64,000 nucleotides of DNA, taken from Sphingomonas sp. 1F27F7B. Its GTDB lineage: Bacteria > Pseudomonadota > Alphaproteobacteria > Sphingomonadales > Sphingomonadaceae. A program made the translations under genes and the position numbers. The stretch spans positions 62,001 through 126,000 of the forward strand of contig NZ_SCMK01000003.1 of assembly GCF_005503355.1 (NCBI RefSeq), given 5' to 3'. Below, one piece after another: positions 54,025 to 64,000 of the stretch (positions are counted from its first letter, which is position 1; each line of letters opens with the position of its first letter). The notes below the pieces were generated by a model. The model saw only the letters and a list, made by a program, of their open reading frames with translations. It was not told where the DNA came from and made no database searches.

Positions 54025-54044
54025 CTCTCCCGCAAGCGGGAGAG
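54025..54044. terminator. hairpin after the lipoprotein gene
   Basis: Stem CTCTCCCG/CGGGAGAG with a 4-base loop (CAAG), 17 bp after the lipoprotein stop. Followed by a G-rich stretch, no T-run. Similar hairpins occur as scattered repeats in sphingomonads, so it may also be a dispersed element. Confidence 0.45.
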
Positions 54045-54140
54045 GCCGGGGGGAGGCTCTACGGATCCTCCCCCTTTTCGTTTCCGGAACGCCGGAAACC
54101 GGCATCCCAGGCGGTCGGGGGACCGCGCGGGCGGGGAGAA

Positions 54141-54170
54141 TTGCGAGCCGGCGGCACCGCCGGCTCGCAA
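54141..54170. terminator. secA terminator hairpin
   Basis: A near-perfect inverted repeat with 14-base arms (TTGCGAGCCGGCGG and complement) and two central bases, six bases after the secA stop codon on the other strand. Confidence 0.6.
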
Positions 54171-54175
54171 CCGCC

Positions 54176-56917
<2,742 letters not shown>

Positions 56918-57031
56918 GGATTTTCCAGTCTATGTCTAGGGTGGTCGGACGGGCGCGCCGCTGCGGCCGGCGCCCGTTTGAACGTGAAAACCGAAAAGAC
57001 GGCCGCCGGGTTCAGCGGACCGCGAGGAAGC

Positions 57032-57346
57032 TCATTCGAGCCGGCGCTCGAAGGGCAGGTGCAACTGCCCGAGCGCAAGTTGCGCGGAACCCAGCGGAGC
57101 CGCCCGTTCCGGCCGGAGGAGCGGCACCGCGACGGCAGGCGCCGCATGGCGGGCGGGAAGAACGGCCGCCTGGGCAGCCTGGGCCGCCTGGATCACCGCC
57201 ACGCCCTGCACCTGCCGCATCCCGCCGCGATCGGCCTGACCGGCACCGGTCAGGCTCGCGAGGAAAGCAGTCAGGAGAAGCAGCAGTTCCAAACGGCAAG
57301 TCTCTAAAACGGCACGGACAGTCATCCATGCTGGTGATCGGGACAT
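57032..57346 (-). CDS. small membrane-anchored protein of unknown function
   Basis: A protein of about 104 residues (or 97 from ATG 57325) with one hydrophobic helix (LELLLLLTAFLASLTGAG), then an Ala/Gln-rich stretch (VIQAAQAAQAAVLPARHAAP) and a Pro/Leu C-terminus ending in LPFERRLE. I do not recognise a family, but the FERRLE end and the position upstream of secA recur, as I recall, in sphingomonads. Ribosome sites are weak for both starts. Confidence 0.5.
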   Translation of the reverse strand: MSRSPAWMTVRAVLETCRLELLLLLTAFLASLTGAGQADRGGMRQVQGVAVIQAAQAAQAAVLPARHAAPAVAVPLLRPERAAPLGSAQLALGQLHLPFERRLE

Positions 57347-57653
57347 AGTGACTCGATTCGGCTTCGCCAATCGTAAATCGTCGCCAGTCTCATACGCTAG
57401 GTCCTTCGGCGGATTCGCACCGGCCCGCGGTTCTCGCATCAGATACATGGACACCGTCGTCTCGACGCTCTGCTTGCCACCGGTCTGGGCGGGTTAGCGC
57501 GCCCCTGTATGGCAGCGATGGAAAGAGCCCAACCGCGCCTCGCTCCGCGGCGAGATCCAGGTGAAGGGGCCGGATTGAACCGGGCACGCACCCGCATCAA
57601 GGCGCCGACCGTCTCGTCCAGCGCACCGAAATCGCCGGCACCGTTCATATGCG
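57347..57653. other. 307-bp gap
   Basis: Frames in this stretch are short and lack ribosome sites. I see no dyad or repeat beyond general GC richness. It probably carries the promoter of the small membrane protein and the end of the TonB-C-domain gene. Confidence 0.4.
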
Positions 57654-58463
57654 TCAGGGCGCGCGGGAAATGGCCATTTCCACCATGCCGGTCGTCGCCT
57701 TCGGCTGGCCCGTGGCATCGAGCGGCGGAACAAATGGTCCCAATCCCCCAGTGCAGGGACTAGGCATCGGCGTGAATATTCCCTCCTGCCCGGTCGGCGT
57801 ATCGCGGCAATTCTCCACCTTGCCACTTTCGGTGATGTCGAACTGCACCAGCCTTCGGCCGAGCAGTGTCTGTTTGGGCTCGGCATAGAATCGGGCGGGC
57901 TCCGCATCGTCACCGAAGCGCTGGACATATTCGACGGTAATCGCGCGCGGCACGCCCCCTCCGCCCACCGCTTCGAGCATGCCGGCCGGAAGCTCGGTGC
58001 CGAGATCCTCGCAGACCGCATAGACTCCGCTGGCCGCTCGGCCCTCCGACCTTTCCTCGCATCCCAGGACCTTGTCGTCTGCCGACAAGCGGATCACCCC
58101 CGCCACGTGCGCGGAGACGATTGGCCGGGGCGGCGTGGGCGGGATCTGCCAGATGACACTGCTGTGATAGGGCATGCCCGGTCGAGGAGCACTGAACCGC
58201 GCACGCCGCGCGATCAATGCACAGGTCGCCGCATCGAGATCCGCGAAACCCGAGGAAGCCGTGATCTCGCAACGCTCGACGTTTCCGTCACCAGCGACGG
58301 TCAGCTTGAACTTCACCTCCCCCTCTTCATCGTTCCGCAGCGCGCTGGCCGGATAATCGTCTTCGGTGATCCATTCCTGAAGGTTGAGCGGCTTGAGGCC
58401 GGGCCCATCCTGCCCAGCCGGTGCCGCCTGCATCGCCAGCACCGCCACAGTCACCAAAAGCAT
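57654..58463 (-). CDS. TonB C-terminal domain-like secreted protein
   Basis: A 269-residue protein with an N-terminal signal peptide (MLLVTVAVLAMQAAPA) and a TonB-C-like domain around residues 30-115 (DYPASALRNDEEGEVKFKLTVAGDGNVERCEITASSGFADLD). A second, weaker repeat follows. ATG 58463 is chosen because GGGGGAAAG is upstream; longer starts overlap argJ on the other strand. It lacks a membrane anchor after cleavage, so it is not a full TonB; it may be a periplasmic adaptor. Confidence 0.75.
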   Translation of the reverse strand: MLLVTVAVLAMQAAPAGQDGPGLKPLNLQEWITEDDYPASALRNDEEGEVKFKLTVAGDGNVERCEITASSGFADLDAATCALIARRARFSAPRPGMPYHSSVIWQIPPTPPRPIVSAHVAGVIRLSADDKVLGCEERSEGRAASGVYAVCEDLGTELPAGMLEAVGGGGVPRAITVEYVQRFGDDAEPARFYAEPKQTLLGRRLVQFDITESGKVENCRDTPTGQEGIFTPMPSPCTGGLGPFVPPLDATGQPKATTGMVEMAISRAP

Positions 58464-58519
58464 TTGATCTTTCCCCCGCCTTGCCCGAAGCGGGCGCCAG
58501 CTTAGCAACAGGTCCGCAC

Positions 58520-59746
58520 ATGTCCATCGAACGCTCCCCGCTCGCACTTCCCTTCCCCGCGCTGCCGGCCATTCCCGGCGTCACCACGCGCGTCGCCCGG
58601 GCGCGATACAAGAGCTGGGACCGCTGCGACCTGACCTTCATCGAGCTGGCGCCGGGCACCACGGTGGCGGGCGTGCTGACCAGCAGCAAGTGCCCCTCGC
58701 CCGAAGTGGAATGGTGCCGCAAGGCGCTGCCGCTGGGCGAGGCGCGCGCGCTGGTGGTGAATGCGGGGAATTCCAACGCCTTCACCGGCAATCGCGGCCG
58801 CGCCGCGGTGGAAGCCATCGCCGCCCGCACCGCCGCGCATCTCGGCTGCCGGCCCTCCGACGTGTTCATCGCCTCCACCGGCGTGATCGGCGTGCCGCTG
58901 CCGATCGACAAGGCCGAAGCCGGCCTCGACAGCGCTTTCACTGCCCCGCCATGCGGCTGGGAAGACGCCGCCGCGACGATCATGACCACCGACACTTTCG
59001 CCAAGGGCGCGGTGGCGCGCGCCGTGGTGGGCGGCAAGACCGTCCAGCTGGCGGGCATCATCAAGGGATCGGGCATGATCGCGCCGGACATGGCGACGAT
59101 GCTCGGCTTCGTCTTCACCGACGCCGCCGTCGATCCGGCCTTCCTCCAGGCCGCGCTGAGCGACGCCAACCGCAAGAGCTTCTCGTGCATCACAGTGGAC
59201 GGCGACACCTCGACCAGCGACACCGTGCTCGCCTTCGCCACCGGCAGCGCGGGCAACGCCATGCTGGCAAGCGACGAGGATGCGGGCGCCGACGCCTTCC
59301 GCGCCGCGCTTCGCGACTTGTGCCACCAGCTTGCCCAGCTCGTCGTGCGGGACGGCGAAGGCGCGCAGAAGCTGATCGAGATCACCGTCGAGGGGGCGGA
59401 GAGCGATGCCAGCGCGCACCGGATCGCCATGTCGATCGCCAATTCGCCGCTGGTGAAGACCGCCGTCGCCGGCGAGGACGCCAATTGGGGCCGGGTGGTG
59501 ATGGCCGTGGGCAAGGCCGGCGAACCGGCCGAGCGAGACCGGCTCGCCATCCGCTTCGGCGCCACCCAGGTGGCGCGCGACGGACTGGCGGTGGAGGGCT
59601 ATGACGAAGCGCCCGTCGCCGCGCACCTCAAGGGCCGCGAGATCGAGATCGGCGTCGAGCTGGGGCTGGGCGAGGGCCGCGCCACCGTGTGGACCTGCGA
59701 CCTGACCCACGGCTATATCTCGATCAACGCGGACTATCGCAGCTGA
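58520..59746 (+). CDS. argJ: bifunctional ornithine acetyltransferase/N-acetylglutamate synthase
   Basis: A 408-residue ArgJ. It transfers acetyl from N-acetylornithine to glutamate in arginine synthesis. The self-cleavage site is visible in GSGMIAPDMATMLGFVFTDA, with the nucleophilic Thr after MA. Other marks are NAGNSNAFTG and the C-terminal DLTHGYISINADYRS. ATG 58520 agrees with the family N-terminus. It is divergent from the TonB-C-domain gene. Confidence 0.96.
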   Translation: MSIERSPLALPFPALPAIPGVTTRVARARYKSWDRCDLTFIELAPGTTVAGVLTSSKCPSPEVEWCRKALPLGEARALVVNAGNSNAFTGNRGRAAVEAIAARTAAHLGCRPSDVFIASTGVIGVPLPIDKAEAGLDSAFTAPPCGWEDAAATIMTTDTFAKGAVARAVVGGKTVQLAGIIKGSGMIAPDMATMLGFVFTDAAVDPAFLQAALSDANRKSFSCITVDGDTSTSDTVLAFATGSAGNAMLASDEDAGADAFRAALRDLCHQLAQLVVRDGEGAQKLIEITVEGAESDASAHRIAMSIANSPLVKTAVAGEDANWGRVVMAVGKAGEPAERDRLAIRFGATQVARDGLAVEGYDEAPVAAHLKGREIEIGVELGLGEGRATVWTCDLTHGYISINADYRS

Positions 59747-59812
59747 ACGCACGCGCGGCGCAGCTGAACGCAAGAGCGAAGGCGGCGGGCGCCCCGCCCG
59801 CCTCCCCGGAAC

Positions 59813-60157
59813 TCAGGCGACGTTCGACGTGCCCGCGACCAGCGAGCGCTCGACCCACTGCTTGATCGCGCTCTTCGGCATCGCGCCGACCTGAGTCGCG
59901 GCCGGCTGGCCGTCCTTGAACAGGATCATCGTGGGAATGCCGCGCACGCCGTACTTGGTCGGCGCGTCGGGATTCTCGTCGATGTCGATCTTGATGATCT
60001 CGACCTTGTCGGCCAGTTCGTCGGCCAGTTCCTCGAGCGCGGGAGCGATGATCTTGCACGGCCCGCACCATTCCGCCCAGAAATCGACGAGCACGGGCTT
60101 GCCTGCCTCGAGAACGTCTGCGGAAAAGCTGGCGTCGGTGGTCGCCTTGGTGGCCAT
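59813..60157 (-). CDS. trxA: thioredoxin
   Basis: A 114-residue thioredoxin with the redox motif WAEWCGPCK, FWAEWC at the expected position, and the cis-Pro GIPTMILFKDG. ATG 60157 has AGGAG eight bases upstream. It lies downstream of addA on the same strand, 54 bp away, and may share its transcript. Confidence 0.96.
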   Translation of the reverse strand: MATKATTDASFSADVLEAGKPVLVDFWAEWCGPCKIIAPALEELADELADKVEIIKIDIDENPDAPTKYGVRGIPTMILFKDGQPAATQVGAMPKSAIKQWVERSLVAGTSNVA

Positions 60158-60211
60158 GATCAAACTCCTGATACGATGTCGGCCGCTAATCTATGATCGC
60201 TCCCCGCAGGG

Positions 60212-63200
60212 TCAAGCGCGCAAGCCCAAGCTTTGCTCCATATCCGTGAAGCCCGGCTTGTGCGCCGAGAGCAAGTCGGCGGGCAAGGCGTGGAGCACCG
60301 GCCCCGCTGCGTAGAGGAGCGCCGCCTCGACCGTGCGCCCCGGAAATATCACCCCAAGTGCAGCGACATAGGCGGCCATTTGCCGGAGGTGATAGGGCGG
60401 GATCTCCGCCAGGGTGGCAGGCGCGCGGCGGCCGGTCTTGAAGTCGATCACGCGGACATGGTCGGGCCCCACCACCAGCCGGTCAACCGTGCCCGAGACG
60501 ACCAGCCCGTCCCCCAGCACCGCCGCGACCGGCGCCTCGCCCAGGGCCCCGGGGCCGAACAGCTCGGCAAAGCGCGGGTCCTCGGTAACCGCGAGGGCGG
60601 CCGCGACGAGTTCGGCGCGCTGCCCGGGATCCGAGACGCCGCCCGCCCCGGCCAGCCAGCGCTCGGCGGCGGCAGCCCGCTCGCCCGGCGTAACCGACGG
60701 TAATCGCTCGAACAAAGCATGGAGCAGCCGGCCGCGCTCGGCGGCGGCGCGCAGCGCGGGCGTGGGCGGCGGATCGGCAACGGCGTCGTCGCCCAGCGAG
60801 GAGGGTGCAAGGGGGCGCGGCGGGCGCGCTTCTTCGGGCGCCGGGCGGCGAGCCCAGGCGGGGAGCGCGGCCACGTCGGCCGGTCCCTGTGCAGGGCGCG
60901 GCCTGGCGGCAACTGGCGCCTGCGGCCGCAAGCCCTTGAATTCGCGCACCTCCCCCTCGGCCACGCCGAGGGCGTCAAGGGCGGCGGTGCTGGCGGCGTA
61001 CCAGCTCTTCTGCGGGGGGACGCCCTTGGCCTGGGGGCCCAGCGCGCCGGCTATGACCAGCCGCTCCTCGGCCCGGGTGGCGGCGACGTAGAACAGCCGC
61101 CAATGCTCGCTAAGTTCACGCATATCGACATATTCGATGACATGGGCCAAGGCCCCCCGCTCAGCGGCGCGGGGCCGGAAGATCGGCAGCTTTCCAGACG
61201 CTGCAGACGGTTCCCAACCCAGAAAGTCGCGCGGGGACCGCGTGGGATCGACCGTGGCATCGGCGAGGATGACCAGCGGCGCCTGCAACCCCTTGGCGCC
61301 GTGCGCAGTCATCACCCGCACCGCGCCTTGCGGCTGGGCCGCATCGCGCACGATCTCCACATCGCCGCGATCGAACCAGTCGAGGAATCGCTGCAGCGAG
61401 GGTGTCGCCAACTTCTCGAAATTGAGCGTCGCGTTCAGCAGCTCCTCGATCGGATCGCGCGCCTCCTCACCCAGCCGGCGCAGCAGCTTGCGGCGCCCGT
61501 CCAGCGGCCCGGAGAGGATTTCCTCGAGGAAACGATAGGGCGTGGCGATGTCCGCGCGCGCGAGCAGCGCATAGAGCGGGGCCAGCCGCGCCTCCGCCTG
61601 CGTATTCCGAAGGTGGCGCCACAGCCCGCCCTTCCCGCGCACCGCAGCGGCCATCAACTCGTCCTGGCTCCAGCCGATCAGCGGCGAGACCAGCAGCGAC
61701 GCCAGCGAAAGATCGTCCTCGGGCTGGAGCGCGAAGCGGATCGCGGCGAGCAGGTCCTGCACCGCCAGCGGCGCGTTCAGCCGCAGCCGGTCGACGCCCG
61801 CCACCGGCACCCCCTCGGCATAGAGGCGCGCGACGATCAGCGAAGCGAGCTCGCCGCGGCGCTTGACCAGGATCATCACATCCTCGGGCGCCAGCTTGCG
61901 CCCCTTGCTCTCCAGGTCGAGATTGCCGATCCAGCCCTTGATCGCGCGGGCGATGTCGCCGGCGAGCTTGCGGGTGGCATCGCTCACCCACTCCTCCTCG
62001 TCCGCCTCGCCGCCGCCTTCGGTAACCGGCGGCCACAGGGTCACGGTGCCGGGGCCCGGCACTTCGCTGGCATGCGGCTCGACATCGGAAAGCTCGCCCA
62101 TGCCCGGCGCCGGCAGCGCACCGAGCGCGGCATCGACGAATTCCAGCACCGGACGCGTCGACCTGAAGCTGTGGGTGAGCGACAGCTCCTCCACTTCGCG
62201 CGGCTCCACATCGAAGTCCGGATCGGGATGGATGCGCGACCGGGCGAGAAACCGCTCGAAGGCCGCGCGGAAGAAGATCGGGTCGGTGCCCTGGAAACCG
62301 AAGATCGCCTGCTTGTAGTCGCCGACGGTGAACAGCGTGCGGACAGTCTCCGCACGCGCGCCCTCGCCGACGAAGAACTCGTCCGCGATCGCCGCGACGA
62401 TCGCCCATTGCTGGGGATTGGTGTCCTGTGCCTCATCGATCAGGACATGCTCGGTCGCCTGGTCGAGCTTGAAGCGCACCCATTCGCCCATGCCGGGCTC
62501 GCCGAGCAGCGCGACGGTGCGGTGGATCAGGTCGTTGAAATCGACTGCGCCCAGGCGCCGCTTGGCCCGCGCATAGGTCTCGGCATAGATTCGGCCCGCT
62601 TCAAGCCCCGAGGCGAGCAGGTCCGCATAGGCGGCCTGGCTCTTCATCCCGAGCAGTTCGGCGCAGGCGGCATGGAGCCGCATCGCATGGTCGGCATAGG
62701 CCGGATCCTGCGGCGCCTGCCCCTTGCCGAACGAGCGCGGCTCGCCCTTGGTAGTGGCCCAGATCGAATGGAGATCGGCAAGGCTGGCGGCGCGTGCCTC
62801 CGGGGACTTGGACAGCCAGGCCGCGGCGATGTCCGCCCGCTCCAGGCCGCGGGCCGTGCCCCAGTCAGCGTTCATCACCGTCAGCGCGCGCAAGCTTCCG
62901 AGATCGAAGGCGTCGTCTCCGCACCGCCGGGCGATCTCGGCATCGACATCGCCCGGGGGCAGCCCCAGCGCCTCGCGCAGCCAAGGCTGGATCAGCAGGG
63001 GCAGTTCGGCAAGCGCCTCCCCCTCGCGGGCACAGGCCTTGAGGAAATCCTCGGCCTTGCCCTCGCCCAGGCGCAGCGACAGCGCGCCGACTGCATCCAC
63101 CACCCAACCCCGATGTTCGCGCTCGGCATCGACGAGCATCTCGGCGAGCGCCTCGCGCGCCAGCACCGCTTCCTCGCGCTGATCGAGCGGGCGAAAGCCG

Positions 63201-63634
63201 GGGACCAGCCCCGCCTCCATCGGGAAGGCGGCGAGCAGCGACTGGCAGAAGCTGTGGATCGTCTGGATGCGGATGCCGCCCCCGGGCGCGTCGAGCACCT
63301 TGGCGAAGAGCTGGCGGGCCCTTTCGCGGCCGGCGGGCGAAATGTTCTCGCCCAGCGCCTCGAGATCGGCGGCCAGTTCGGTATCGGACGCGCGGACCCA
63401 GCGGGCGAGCCGGCTGGTGATCCGCTCGGACATCTCGGCGGCGCCGGCCTTGGTGAAGGTGAGGCACAGGATCGCGCCCGGATCGGTGCCGTTCAGCAAC
63501 AGCCGCCAGACGCGCGCAGCGAGCACCTGCGTCTTGCCGGTGCCAGCCGAGGCGGAGAGCCAGATATGGCGCCCGGGGTCGCTCGCCGTCTTCTGATTGC
63601 CCTTGAGCCTGTGGAGGGGGCGGACTTCAGACAT
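60212..63634 (-). CDS. addA: double-strand break repair helicase-nuclease subunit AddA
   Basis: An 1140-residue UvrD-type helicase with C-terminal nuclease. Walker A is SASAGTGKTQVL near residue 30; other helicase motifs include LIDEAQDTNPQQW, VGDYKQAIFGFQG, THSFRS and MTAHGAKGLQAP. The RecB-like nuclease site VIDFKTGRR lies near residue 1075. With AddB it processes broken ends for RecA loading. The ATG at 63634 is followed by the typical start. The two subunit genes are separated by a REP-type repeat. Confidence 0.95.
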   Translation of the reverse strand: MSEVRPLHRLKGNQKTASDPGRHIWLSASAGTGKTQVLAARVWRLLLNGTDPGAILCLTFTKAGAAEMSERITSRLARWVRASDTELAADLEALGENISPAGRERARQLFAKVLDAPGGGIRIQTIHSFCQSLLAAFPMEAGLVPGFRPLDQREEAVLAREALAEMLVDAEREHRGWVVDAVGALSLRLGEGKAEDFLKACAREGEALAELPLLIQPWLREALGLPPGDVDAEIARRCGDDAFDLGSLRALTVMNADWGTARGLERADIAAAWLSKSPEARAASLADLHSIWATTKGEPRSFGKGQAPQDPAYADHAMRLHAACAELLGMKSQAAYADLLASGLEAGRIYAETYARAKRRLGAVDFNDLIHRTVALLGEPGMGEWVRFKLDQATEHVLIDEAQDTNPQQWAIVAAIADEFFVGEGARAETVRTLFTVGDYKQAIFGFQGTDPIFFRAAFERFLARSRIHPDPDFDVEPREVEELSLTHSFRSTRPVLEFVDAALGALPAPGMGELSDVEPHASEVPGPGTVTLWPPVTEGGGEADEEEWVSDATRKLAGDIARAIKGWIGNLDLESKGRKLAPEDVMILVKRRGELASLIVARLYAEGVPVAGVDRLRLNAPLAVQDLLAAIRFALQPEDDLSLASLLVSPLIGWSQDELMAAAVRGKGGLWRHLRNTQAEARLAPLYALLARADIATPYRFLEEILSGPLDGRRKLLRRLGEEARDPIEELLNATLNFEKLATPSLQRFLDWFDRGDVEIVRDAAQPQGAVRVMTAHGAKGLQAPLVILADATVDPTRSPRDFLGWEPSAASGKLPIFRPRAAERGALAHVIEYVDMRELSEHWRLFYVAATRAEERLVIAGALGPQAKGVPPQKSWYAASTAALDALGVAEGEVREFKGLRPQAPVAARPRPAQGPADVAALPAWARRPAPEEARPPRPLAPSSLGDDAVADPPPTPALRAAAERGRLLHALFERLPSVTPGERAAAAERWLAGAGGVSDPGQRAELVAAALAVTEDPRFAELFGPGALGEAPVAAVLGDGLVVSGTVDRLVVGPDHVRVIDFKTGRRAPATLAEIPPYHLRQMAAYVAALGVIFPGRTVEAALLYAAGPVLHALPADLLSAHKPGFTDMEQSLGLRA

Positions 63635-63681
63635 TTTCGATATCCGCGATCCGTTCGATATCCGTGATCCGCGCCTCCACC

Positions 63682-63772
63682 CCCGTCATCCCCGCGCAGG
63701 CGGGGACCCAGAGCGAGGCAGGACCCGCAGGGCCGAGTGACCCTGGATCCCCGCCTGCGCGGGGATGACGGG
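63682..63772. repeat. REP-type inverted pair between addB and addA
   Basis: Two 30-base arms (63682-63711 and 63743-63772) are inverted copies with one mismatch. Each arm can itself fold through CCCCGC/GCGGGG. The core GTCATCCCCGCGCAGGCGGG is a well-known dispersed intergenic repeat of sphingomonads and relatives. A 31-base spacer separates the arms. Confidence 0.8.
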
Positions 63773-63795
63773 AAGGATCGGGACGCATGCGGGCC

Positions 63796-64000
63796 TCACT
63801 CACGGCCATACCATTCGTCGCGCCGCATCAGCTGGTCATATTCGGCATAGGGGGCATATTCCGGCACCAGCTTGGCGGTGAAGGGCTGGTCGCCGGTCAG
63901 CCAGGCGCGCACGGCTTCGGCGAAATGATGCGCGGCGATGTCGACGAACTCCTCGGCCGGGATCGGCTCCTTCTTCTTCGGATCGACGGGGCTGTCGACA
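63796..64000 (-). CDS. addB: AddB, C-terminal fragment
   Basis: The last 67 residues of a gene running off the right edge, ending TGA at 63796-63798. The end EYAPYAEYDQLMRRDEWYG matches the C-terminus of alphaproteobacterial AddB. The position directly upstream of addA on the same strand agrees with the usual addB-addA order. The nuclease cysteine cluster lies outside the window. Confidence 0.82.
   Translation of the reverse strand, partial: VDSPVDPKKKEPIPAEEFVDIAAHHFAEAVRAWLTGDQPFTAKLVPEYAPYAEYDQLMRRDEWYGRE

Noticed and set aside
63627..63809. Small frame over the addA-addB junction
   Set aside because: It is a translation of the REP repeat (RHPRAGGDPG-type), a well-known annotation artefact.

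Overview
The window is high-GC alphaproteobacterial chromosome, most likely from a Sphingomonas-type organism (Sphingomonadales). The signs are two large TonB-dependent receptors, an lldD-linked fucose operon, the secA, argJ, trxA and addAB block, MocR and ScfR-type regulators, and a REP-type inverted repeat at the addAB junction. There are no rRNA, tRNA or CRISPR loci and no transposase. The assignment to a genus is inference; no taxonomic marker is decisive.

Layout. 1-6456: a non-phosphorylative L-fucose operon (C-terminus of L-fuconate dehydratase at the edge, FucP-type permease, mutarotase, aldo/keto reductase, lactonase, SDR dehydrogenase, FAH-family hydrolase), with FMN L-lactate dehydrogenase on the other strand. 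Together they could take L-fucose to two pyruvates. 6533-10847: EamA exporter and divergent MocR regulator, then an ScfR/RamB-type regulator with a small divergent gene. 10821-13992: a 16-bp palindrome, a cobalamin riboswitch, metE and folB. 14228-18403: two unknown secreted proteins, a mini LuxR regulator and a two-component system. 18422-25481: TonB receptor, M28-like peptidase and acyl-CoA ligase with a divergent TetR regulator. 25536-28198: two flavin split-barrel proteins, one fused to GAF and a possible winged helix, opposite a hemerythrin. 28273-34952: siderophore-type receptor, serine hydrolase, a second two-component system and an outer-membrane barrel. 35192-36600: a 55-residue conserved protein, a pseudogene broken by an in-frame TGA, then an AT-rich, dyad-rich non-coding leader.

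36601-49568 is the most interesting part: one tightly overlapping operon encoding a methionyl-tRNA-synthetase-like protein, a C-A-T NRPS module, a lysine/ornithine N-hydroxylase-like flavoenzyme, a gamma-glutamylcyclotransferase-cupin fusion, a Tat-exported GMC oxidoreductase, an EctB-like diaminobutyrate aminotransferase, a DAO-fold FAD oxidase, a cytoplasmic periplasmic-binding-like protein and a phosphopantetheinyl transferase. N-hydroxylase plus cupin plus MetRS-like domain is the signature of the hydrazine (N-N bond) synthetases known from Streptomyces (s56-p1, triacsin, pyrazomycin). Here the parts are split and rearranged, with an EctB and an NRPS, so the locus probably makes an undescribed hydrazine-containing peptide or amino acid. 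A histidine kinase and an AraC regulator follow immediately.

51763-64000 is mostly housekeeping: adenine/adenosine deaminase and a phosphoribosyltransferase, a lipoprotein, SecA, a small membrane-anchored protein, a TonB-C-domain protein, ArgJ, thioredoxin, AddA and the C-terminus of AddB at the right edge.
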